NCBI GenBank assembly: GCA_946894095.1
Contig: OX335658.1
Span: forward strand, 16,979,001-17,043,000
Direction: 5' to 3'
DNA: 64,000 nt
Origin: Incurvaria masculella
Taxonomy: Eukaryota; Arthropoda; Insecta; Lepidoptera; Incurvariidae
In this document: positions 10,701 to 21,400 of the stretch, piece by piece
Layout: the number at the start of each line of letters is the position of its first letter
How positions within the stretch are numbered: position 1 is the stretch's first letter
Notes under the pieces: model-generated
Database searches by the model: none
What the model was told of the DNA's origin: nothing
The model's input: the letters and a program-made list of their open reading frames with translations, nothing else
Position numbers and translations under genes: made by a program

Positions 10701-11094
10701 TTACGGCTCGATGCAATTTAAGCCTTGATGGAGTGGATACAGGTGTGGATTTTAGAAATCTGTGAATGATAAAAATATGTAAAGATTTAGATACGCCACT
10801 TAATGCAGTTAATGTTCTATAATCCTTGGATTTAAAAGGATGCTATAGAACCCTGTCTTTACTTACTAGGTGGTAAGATAAATTATTACAATCGCATTTA
10901 ATGACACACGGTCAAATTAAATAGAGGTAAAAATAAAAACCATTTAAGGGAAATTACTACAAAATCTAAGGTTTTTAAAAATTATTGGGTATTTAATTGG
11001 ATATGGCCACTTTCAGTAAAAACCAGTTAGAATTTCAGTTTAGATGGTTATTTTTTATTAATGTCACACAGACTGTGACTAAATAGATACTAAG

Positions 11095-11290
11095 TATCAT
11101 GCCAGGACCTTTCTAATATTTAACCGGAATAAAAACGCGGTCAATTTTCATTATGGCATCAAGTAAAAAAGAGGAACTACAGTTTTACAGACAGCCTTAA
11201 CCATCAAATTCGCTTACTCATTGTGAACTCGACCGCACCCAGAGTTGCTATTCCTCAATTATTGTCAGGTGGCGCCAATGAGCTATCGAC
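11095..11290 (-). mobile_element. Degenerate 5S-headed SINE
   Basis: Body words (GCCAGGACCTTTC, GCGGTCAATTTTCATT) and a decayed 5S-type head (CGACCGCACCCAGAGTTGCT) are recognisable. Confidence 0.5.
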
Positions 11291-12669
11291 ATTGGCAAAG
11301 CTTATGAGGTGCGATAAAGCAAATTTACATTTCTGAAAATATTTCAGATCGATTGACTTAAGCTCTGAAAAAAGACGATCTAATTTCGCGTCTCTCACCG
11401 CCGCCGCTGCGCCAACACTTTAGATTTATGCAGTTCGATCGGGAGAGAGCGGTGTCCATTACACTGAGGGTCCCGCAGGGAGGCCCAGCGGAGTCAGCTC
11501 TACGAGTTGGGATTACCGTCGCTGATCACGTTGCAGCTATTCTGATCGATCTGAAGTATGAGAAAGCATGAGATAGACCACTAAACATTTTAAAGCTGTT
11601 CGGACCTATTGTTCCGTTTGACGTTCACATTGTATGCTACGTCTTTGAATACAGGACACCAACAGTAATGGACTTTGAAGAACTATGTGATTACATATAA
11701 ATGTTATATATCGCCAAAGTCGTTGCAGCGTAAATATTTTCACAATTTCAGGTTGAATGGTTTGTTTTAATTATAAGTTGTACAATTGTTTTTTTATTTT
11801 AACAAACTCAAGAACCCTGAAATTATAATAATGTTTTGGCCGGATCTGCTATGCCTATATTTAACATGTAAAATTAATTCGTGGCTCAAAGCCACCTTTA
11901 ATTGTAAATCCTTTTTGCGTTGTCTACAAAAAACTTTGTGTGCATCGAAAAACCGTAGAGGGAAATTCGTTGCACTTAGTGCATATAGTTCAACAAAAGA
12001 TCTTAAGCTTTAAGAGATTTTTTATTTGTACAATTTAATGTCTCCTGTAGCGAGAATATATATTCATGCAATATCAAAATGTATACTCTAGTTTCGTTAA
12101 AAAGATGGGATCTGCACTAGTATCTTCCTTGTGGTACATAAAAGGATCGAAGTTGTTTTTTTCTACGTGTGTGTCATGCATTAATGCAATGGATTGCAAA
12201 TCCATACCTTTGATACTCTACGGACTAACTCAATTAGTATGGATTGCAGCAGCAGCCTTTGACGAAGGTGGATTGAACTACCATTTTATTTCTAAAATAC
12301 GTTATTTCTGTACGTTTACTCACTCCAAGTATTAAGAGAGAGAGAAAAACATTTAAAATTAATTGCATCAATCACAAACAATAATGAGAAAAAAGACCTA
12401 CATATAATTGTGTATATATCACTTAAATTAATATATCCTTGCATACATTGTTTTTTTTATTGGTAGTCATTAAGTAATCTAATCAAATCTCACTCCGGAG
12501 TGTATGTATAGCACAATATGTACCATTATTTATTGTGAGAATCTTCGCTTCTTTATGTTCCATATTAACGATGAAGCTGCTCCATCCATCACTTTTGGTA
12601 ATGGAAAATTCAATTGCTTATAAATTCGAATGCTAGGAATAAAATATCACCCGTTCTCAATCGTGAGAC

Positions 12670-12679
12670 TTTATTTATT
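12670..12679 (-). terminator. Polyadenylation signals of gene 2
   Basis: Two overlapping AATAAA hexamers on the minus strand (TTTATTTATT on plus), about 65 nt past the TAG at 12743-12741. They support transcript polarity and the 3' end. Confidence 0.6.
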
Positions 12680-12740
12680 ATATGTGTAAATATTTACACA
12701 CAAATTCAAAATGTACATGACAGATTTCGTATATACATAG

Positions 12741-13782
12741 CTATTGGTCGGTGAAGAGAGACAAATCCAGCAGGGAGATCGGACATGCGGAAGTGCTCTT
12801 TGCGCATGCTCGTCTCGAAACCTTGCTTCTGCTGTCGCTGATGTTGCCAGCGCCATGCCACGTATCCGTTGCTGAAGATTGCCGTCTAAAACAAAATGCA
12901 TCTTCAGATGTTTTTGGAGCTTATCAAAAGGTTTCGTATCAAGAATGTTAGAGCTGACATATTAAACGTATTGTTAAATATATAAAGAAAGCAGTAAATG
13001 TATACGCATACTAGATCAATCACCTGAAAAATATTTTCAGAATATTATGATATATTCCCTTCTGAGGCGGCAACTTATGAGCCTCACATATTGCTCTCCG
13101 TATACAGTTGAATCCATCTAATCCATTCCTGGAAATAAAATTGCATTGGAAACCCTTTGAACTTACCGTACATTAATAGTGATATAGGCAACTCTGCTTT
13201 TAAGAGTTTTTAACTCTGGTCTTATGTAACCTTACTAAATATTGAGTCGTTAATCGTTCAAATATAAAAGAGAAAAAAATAATAATCCACCGTTCCAATG
13301 TTTCAGTTTAATTGACAAGACACTTATAATGTTTTACAACTTTAAAAAAGAGCAGTGTAAGCTCACTAATACCTGTCAAATAGAGTTTGTAAATGTTTGT
13401 AGAGATCCCTTCTGTGAAGTTTCAGCGGTCGGTGCTTACTGAAATTTTCTCGAGGCTCCTCAAACTGCATTCGGAATCCAATAGATTGAGCGAATATCTG
13501 GTTCCATGGAATCATATTGATTTTGACATTGGCTCGTACCTTGAAGACATCGTTTTGATCATTAATTTTATTCTAATTAATCTAATGTGAGAGCAGGTTA
13601 CTACTACTGTGTACATAATTAATTTGTAAACTTACTACAAATACCGATGGGGTGAGGAATGCGAGGAACCTCCTGATCCGAGCCGGGTGTGTCGTTTGTT
13701 TGCTGGAGAGTTCTTCCGTCAACTCGACCGGAATTGTCAGGACACAGAATGTGAGAGTGAGAATAGTGATCAGTTTGCACAT
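12741..13782 (-). CDS. Gene 2: secreted DM4/DM12-family protein, 198 aa, 4 exons
   Basis: Coding exons in transcript order: 13782-13636, 13572-13373, 13128-13024 and 12885-12741 (597 nt with stop; phases 0, 2, 2). Exon 1 gives a signal peptide (MCKLITILTLTFCVLTIPV) and the RIRRFLAFLTPSVFVV segment that replaces the usual RQLIFP.G motif. Exon 2 ends in KLHRRDLYKHLQTLFDR, matching the helix before the Cys exon in its relatives. Exon 3 has C124-x5-C130 (FNCIRRAICEAH). Exon 4 has C178-x6-C185 and the typical CPISLLDL ending. The gene is only 1.04 kb with introns of 63, 244 and 138 nt, against 3 to 8 kb for its neighbours. It is the most divergent member: the exon 3 tail lacks GLLGELLH. The start is the only in-frame Met before the signal peptide. 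The acceptor at 13573 follows an in-frame TAG, which fixes it. Confidence 0.82.
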
Positions 13783-15416
13783 AATTTGAGATGTTTTCTC
13801 AAAATCTGAGTACCCGTTCCGATGAAATATCTTTTTCTAAAATTTCTCTTCTAAAATTTAACTACAAACTTATTCTTCTAATTTCAAACAACAACTAATA
13901 TTTTATTTCTATCGTTAGATTATTTTTGTTTTATTACAAATTATTTCGTTAACCATTTCGCGTCAATGTTGAAATGTGACTACTTCGTTTTAACCGTTCT
14001 TCAGTCCGAATGTAATCTCAACAAGACAAAAGAAGTGGGACTCGATAATTATTACTGTTAGCTCAATCTGTAACTGTACCGCTATATTTGATCTTGGATG
14101 TATTTGTTTGAAACCCCCGGTTGTATTCAATAAATAGTGCACAATATCAAATCTTAGGTTACTTTTCTTTTTGTTGCTACCTGTATATTTTTGTCCCATT
14201 ATCCGGTTTTTTGGAAGATATTGACTTTAGGCAATAAGTCCGCCCCAGCATGTACCATTGTGCATGGAAGCAATAAAGAATATTATTATTATTTTTAATA
14301 AATCACGACTCAATGTGCAATATTTCGACTAATCTGCTGACTTTGGAATTGATATTTTACATTGAAAATAAATTGGTGAAATTTGACTATTATTTCAATA
14401 ATAGACTTTTTTCAGTTTTTTCAATATTAATAGGGCACCGGTTATTATCGGTTAAATTTACTAAAAATCAAGAAGTTTTCCCACCATTGTGGAAAAACGC
14501 ACTTTCAGTTTTATACAGCTAACCCCAAATATTAAGATAGCAATGGAATTTCCTGTTGCAAAAGATATTTAAATTACTTCCAAGTAACCGTTTTTTAGAT
14601 TTATGTTCCAAAAGTTAAATATTAAGGCTCAGTGAAATTTATAACACATTTTTTTCCCTCTGGTAATGCATCTCTTTCTGTTAAGGACTCTTGGTTTTTT
14701 TAAACAACCTTGGCTTTATCATTAATATGGCGTCGGAGGTACAAGCCATGCATCAGATCAACGCCTAAAATAGTGTTGGTTACTTAACGACTCGTAGCTT
14801 ACTGGCGGAGGGACTTGCCTTCCATTTCTGATTGATGATTAAAATCCCCGCCTCGTTCATGAACCACTTTTTTTCTTTTTCAGAGTTAGATTCTGTCAAG
14901 AATGCGAGCTGTTCCAAGTTTCGGAGCCCATATAAATCTGTAGGTACCCTTACCCAAGTAGGTGGTACCATGGCGTTAGATTAAAAGGTGATCGAAACGG
15001 CCATGAACAATAGTCCATATTTTCCATCCAGTTCAATGTGGCATAAACTCATAAACAAAAATGTATGTAAATTTTAGTATTAGTAATTTATTATGGAAAA
15101 AAAGGTTAGTATTTACTTGTAATTTATTAGTTTTCCTGTCTTTTTGCGCCTAACCCTTTCTGATTCTTAATACTGTAAGGTAGGCTGGTAAAAAAATACT
15201 TTAGGAGCCTTTTGTACATTTTTATCGCGCAATAAATGTTATTATTATTGAATTTTAATAAAGGTTTTCAAATAATTTTTAAACTACGTTTGCATGAAGC
15301 ACATAGCTTACAGAGCGTTCTTAGCTGAGCAATCCATTATTAACTTTAACTGTTACTAAAAGAACACAAGAAACATCGTCCAAAGGTATGGTTTATATTT
15401 GTGGTAAGGATATATC
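13783..15416. other. Intergenic region between gene 2 and gene B
   Basis: A LINE-like 3' end is suggested at about 14215-14290 (GCAATAAGTCCGCC ending in an AATAAAG and ATT repeat). A tRNA-headed SINE lies at 14787-15056, and another possible LINE tail at about 15170-15250. No gene seen. Confidence 0.45.
14787..15056 (+). mobile_element. tRNA-headed SINE, diverged
   Basis: The head reads CGACTCGTAGCTTACTGGCG, followed by the CTTTTTCAGAGTTAGA linker and the GGTACCATGGCGTTAGAT body. The 3' tail is lost. Confidence 0.65.
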
Positions 15417-18400
15417 CTATTCGTCCCTAAGTTGCGTAATGATCTCCAAGAGCCCCTCGCCCTCGGGACAGCCAGAGTAGACGGCGGCGCAGTGGAACAG
15501 CTGCGCGCCCGCCGTCTGCGCCGACAGGTACTCCGCCATCACCTCCTCGTACTCTTGCTGGGAGGCGTCTTCGCGAGCCAACCTGCTCCGGCCGTAGTCG
15601 GGCCTGGAACCACCATCGTACATCGTAAATCTTTAAAATGTTGGGTTTGCAGAAGTTAGATAGATTTTTTTCTTACAAAGATACATTCTTCATGTCGATA
15701 TTTCTCATATAATATTTTTTTTTAATTTGTTTATGCTTAGTGAACCTGAAGTACACTAACTAATTAGTTCACGTCCTTTCCAATAAAAATAATCATCGAA
15801 ATCAGTTGGCGTGTTATTCGTCCAATTGTCGCGCACATACTTAATGCAATTTTAAGATTTATATGATTTTCTCATGGATATCATTGTCAGAACTAAACTA
15901 AATTAAAATGGAACCACAAGGGAAGCACCAGCTTTGCAATAAAAAAATTATCATAAAAATCGGTTCACCCAGGCGAAAGTTCTGAGGTAACAAACATAAA
16001 AAAAATACAGACGAATTGAGAACCTCCTCCTTTTTTGAAGTCAGTTAAAAATAACATAAAAATACATCATATGTATTCCAGTGCATAAAGACTTTTGCCT
16101 TCTAAAATCTCAATATGTAGCTTTGGTCTAGGGTTTATTTATTTTGTGAGTCAACTGAAATCGTTAATTCTGTTTTATGACTTATTCGTCTTTCAAAATA
16201 CTGATGGTCTTGGTCTCAATCTAGAAGTGTGAGCGGCTCAAGGCTGCGGGGACATGCCTCCCATACCAGAGGTCATGAATTCGATCCCCGCCCTGTTGAT
16301 GGAACAGTTTCTTTCTCTTTCTGGGTACGATGAAAGCATTACGCCACGAATGTGAGCTGATGGTCCCCTAAGCATTGAAAGCAATGTGAGCTGATAGTCC
16401 CCTTCTAGGGCCGTAGTAAAGTAGGGTTTAAGCCCGCCCGGATTGGTACCGTTTGGTCTAAGCAACCAAAAATTATTCATGTTTTCCATCCAGTTCAATA
16501 CAGCGAAAGTTATAAAGGAAAGGTCCTGGCGTGACACCTAATTATTTCGGGAATGCTGTTCCTTGAGCTAATAATGTGACAGTGGGTGTGGTATTAACTA
16601 TCCATGTCAAATTACACAATAAAATACTTCTTTGATGAAGAAACTGTTAGAAACTCATTACGATCTGAATTGGATCTCTTAGTTCCATTTTAAGAAAAAA
16701 AAATACAGAAAATATTACAGCTGAAAAGAATAATTCTACAGTACACTGTGTGATCTTTGCGTACGCCTCTGTAGAACCTTCATAGGAATATGTGAACTGT
16801 TATTACGTGAGTATGATGTGCAATAGTTCCCCGACCAGGCCTTCTTCTTCGACCGGATACTGCGCCGCCTCGCATATAGCGCGCAGAACGCATTCATGTC
16901 CGTTAAATCCTTTGCTGAAATCAAGCACAATTTATTTATTATTTAGGTTAAGTTCGTAAGATTAATAATTATGATAAATTATATATCATATTTTTAACGT
17001 TTCCTTATGTTTTTTTTGTGAGCGGTGGTATTGATTAATAAACAACTTAAATTTGAATTAAGGGGCATAGGACCCTAGAACGACCGTAACCGATACGCTA
17101 TCGTTTTATATTTGTAGTTTCCATAATATTCACTTTTATGCAATCGTGGAAAAACTTGACATTGGACCATTTAATAATTAAGGTTAATAAACATTGCGCT
17201 TTGCCATTAAAATTCAAGGCTTAAATTGATTTGTAAAATTTTGAAGCGTGTTAACTCCCTCAACATAAGCGATGAGGATATTTTTCTTAAATTATATTGC
17301 ATTCACTAATCAGATATCTATGTGTCATGCTTAGAAACATTTTTCATTTTGACCATAGATTTATTACTATTAATTAAAACATGAGAGATTCTGAGCAAAT
17401 CCAGGACGAATTTCCCCAGAATTGCTAACGTTTACATAAATTGTAATTAATATAAAGCCAAAATAAAAAAATATTTCTAAGCGCGACACTAGAATATTTA
17501 TTAGTCAATATAATATATTTAAAATAATATACCCTTACCGCTTATGCTGTGGGAGTTAACGCGTTTCAAAGTTCTTCAAACTCGTTTAAGGCTTGAATTT
17601 TAATGGCAAGGACCATCTTATATCTATATTACGGAATTGTTTTATGGTAATGTTTTCCAATAATCTTGTTTGCATAAAACTGCTTATTATGGAAACTAAA
17701 CATATAAAACGATAGCGTTTCGGTAACGTTCGTTCTAGGGTCCTATGTCGCCTTAAGTTTTAAACTTATGTTGTGACTGGCAAAGTATATTTGCCAGTTC
17801 TTATATGCATGGAAATAGAGCAGGCGACATTTATATTTTTGGCATAGACGCATAACGATTCTTGACATGTTCAAGTGTAGGTTACCTATCTATGAATAAA
17901 AAAAACTGACCATATAATAAGTAAAATTAAAACAGACTCAAGACGGAGTGGGCAACTGCTTGTTGAAAAAAATAAACGGCCTCTATTATGAAAGTTATGG
18001 AGTTTATTATAGGCAACCTGACATGAATGGCTAATACCACATAACTACCGTTATGATATTAGCCCAATACACCACATTCCCGGAGGAATTAGGTGCTATT
18101 CCCTTTATGAGCACGGTTACATTGAACTGGATGGAAAACACGAACAATGTTTATTGCCGATTCGACCATCTTTTCATCCAATGCGATGGTACCAACCCGG
18201 GTAGGCTTAAACTCCACCAACTTGTAGGGGAAAGGGACTTAGAGTTTAACATGGATTCTGTACCATTGATCAGCTCGAATTCGTGACGAAATGCACTTAT
18301 CAACTCAGAAATTGAAAGAAAGTGGGGCATGAAAGGCCTGGGTTCAAATCCTTGCCTTGAACCCAGGCCTCTAGTATGCTAGGCAATACACAAAACGTAA

Positions 18401-21400
18401 CTGTGCAATGATTTATTTATAAATGTAATTTTTTTTTAATAGAAGTTAACATGGATGGACCACACCTACTCTAATTACATTAACCCATCAAAACCATATG
18501 TGAACTAAGAGCCATGTCTGGATCTTATATCGCATGGTTAGATTGAACTGAATGGAAAACACGGATCCTTTTTATTGCCGCTTTAAGAATTAAGGAAACC
18601 ACCGCGACCAAAGAAAGTGACCTGAGAATTTATATGAAATTCGAACCACGGCCAGACTCGGCTATCGAAAAACGGCTACATAACCCAACCGTGGCCAGAG
18701 TTGTTTTACCTCGATTATCGAATGGCAAGGTGTCGTGCGACTGGCTACCGAGGCTGACAAAATTGCTGATAAGTTGTTATTTTACTAGCCAACTACACGC
18801 GCCATACAAATGCACCTTTAAACAAATCTAATAAATAATATAAAGGGGAAAGTTTGTAATAATGGATGGATGGATGGATGGATGGATGGATGGATGGATG
18901 GATGGATGGATGGATGTTTGTTACTCTTTCACGTAAAAACTACTGAATGGATTCTAATGAAACTTTACAATAATATAGCTTATACATCAGAATAACACAT
19001 AGGCTACAATTTATGTGCCCATGGGCTTTAGAACTTTCACGGGGCTGCGAAAACGATGCCGGTAGCGATACTTCACACTAGGGGGAGAGGAGCCGGGGGC
19101 GGTGGCGGGGAGCGGCGGCGGGGGCAGGGGCGGCGGTCCGGAGGGGGCAGGTGAGGGGGGACGACGTGAGGGCAGACGTCGTGACTGTTTGGTGTCCGTT
19201 TGGCGAATTTTCAAGGCACTAGCGATTTGTAAAACTTAGTACATGTACATTTAACTACCCGGGAATTAGGATTGGCTAAATAGAATTCAGTTCCGCTTAC
19301 GCTAAGATGGGGCTGTCATACAAACTGCAATGCTATGCACGGCTCGGCTTTGCGGCGGCAGCGCTTACTTTTACTGAAGTACGGCTTGGTATTTCCTGCA
19401 ACTTTAGGACTACTTGGCATCACGCTAAATCGCCGGAGGAGCGACCAACAGAATAAAATCCTTGAGAACCAATTACTCGATTTAGATGTGCATTGTATCT
19501 ACGTCTAGCCTGATTCTACTAAAAACTTATAGATTACATAATATAACGCTTCATTACCAGAAGGGTAAGTAGTGAGTCTTAAAGTCTTATAACATGCGAA
19601 CCACTTACCTGATTTATATGCGTATTTTATCAATGTATAGCATCTCTGGGAGCAGTCAGGTTCGAGATGGGTTACTGTTTTCGATGTTGAGGCTGGCTGT
19701 GGGTTGGAGTCCACGCAAAACTTACCTACGTTACACGTTACTTACTAGGTAAGCAATGTAGCAGTGAAAGTGCAGAAAGGTTCTCGCGGCAAATGTTTTT
19801 TTTTTAAATAGCCACCAAACGTCAACGAAGCTCTAAATGGGAATTATTGGATGTTTCTCATTAAATCATGCTATTTCGGCTCGAACGATCTTGATTAAAT
19901 TTGGTACATGGATACATTGTCCTGGACCAGTTTGACCCTATTTTGGACCAGTCATGTGGGCTACTTTTTATCCATGAGATAATTTAGCCGACACTAACCC
20001 GAGCGGAGCCGGGTACCGCAGCTAGTGTAATTATATGTAGTGAAACGCCTCAGCAAGTCCAAATAGAACTACAGACTGATAATGGATTGTCAATATTTTT
20101 GATTCCGTCATTTATTGAAATAATAATAATAATAATAACGTCGATTTTTCACATTAGAAATCTGAAAGTAATATGAATTCTAGATAAAACCAAAAACAGC
20201 ATATATGCATAAACAAATATTTCCATTTGTTTTTAGATTTCTACATTTAGTCAAAAAAGTTCGGAAATGGACACCGTTTCCGCAATGTATTTTGTATAGA
20301 AAAAGGAAACATACATTAACGAAAATGGGTTGATTCCTAGATAAGGAATCATATATTGTAAGAATGACAATCGTCAGAATCTAATCGTCAGACTTAGGGC
20401 CGAGTGCACGAAAGAACAAAAAATCAAAATCAACGTCAACGAATGATTAAGCACGTCTCTTTGTATGGATTGTATGAAAGGATCTTCGTGCGGTTCACTA
20501 AAAGTGACGTGTTTGAACATTGATTAACTCGGCCGTCTCTTCGTGCAATCGGGGCTTAGTTAGTTAACTTGGGGTGCCTCGTCTAACTTTGCGATTTGGC
20601 TAGTACCAGGGCCTTAAGGAATGTTAGAAACCAACCTGGTTAGAATCCTTTCAATGGCCTTGTAGAACACCAATCTCTCGTTCTGTCGCTCCAATACATC
20701 TGGCGCTCGCTCCGACCTCGAAACCGCTAGGTACTGGTAGTACTGAGATACCGTAGAAATGTTCTGAACTTGAAGGTACTGGTATTGGAAGTTGGCTGCG
20801 AAGATCAGGGGGATGTTGTCCTCGTTGTGGACTGGCATCGAGAACCCGATTAACATCTGAAAATCAAAATTATAAAATGTCACTACGGCTTTCTTTTGGG
20901 GGCATGCATTTTAATTTCGCAAAGATCCTTCAACTCCGAAGGGATGTAAGGTCTCTCGATGTATTCTATCGTCTTTACCATGGAGAGTGCTCTTCGGAGC
21001 TGCACAACGCTGTCCCTCCATCCCCTTTCATCCATCCTCCAACGCGGAACAGGCAGGGTTTGCACCCATTCACTGTCGACATTCCCAAAATAAGAATCCA
21101 CCGATCCTCTAGATCTTTTATCTATAGGGTCGGTAAACTATGGAATCGACTCCCTGCCGAAGTTATTCCCTCAAAGTACAACCTGGGGTCCTTCAAACAT
21201 GGTGTGAAGAAGCACCTGGCCGGCCGGCATGGGTTTCGCAGCCCCTATGAAAGTCCAAAAGCCCATGGGCGCCGTTGGGCGCCTTTTTAGTGAGGTCCTG
21301 GCGTGCGCCATATGCCGCGCTTAACATACGGGGCCGGCGTAACCATACCACTTAGTAGGGGAAGGGCATCTACGTTTTACATGAGTTCCAAACCATGTAA

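Larger units (their letters stand above)
9782..12740. other. Intergenic region between gene A and gene 2
   Basis: No gene found. It contains the gene A poly-A signal, half of a MITE (10245-10345), a GC-rich block (10500-10700) and a degenerate 5S-headed SINE (about 11095-11290). A stretch at 11430-11560 resembles a decayed reverse transcriptase only weakly. 11700-12660 shows nothing I can name. Confidence 0.5.

Noticed and set aside
11430..11560. Reverse transcriptase-like wording (RVPQGG)
   Set aside because: Too short and with no flanking motifs; left as unassigned sequence.
12066..12335. 89-codon plus-strand frame
   Set aside because: No family motif; it does not fit as an exon of gene A or gene 2.
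19011..19214. Proline-rich minus-strand frame of 67 codons
   Set aside because: It is produced by the G-rich block of the Helitron-like element; composition alone explains it.
20877..21290. 137-codon plus-strand open frame beside gene B exon 3
   Set aside because: It reads as the C-terminus of a CR1/Jockey-like LINE and recurs at five other sites, so it is not a host gene.
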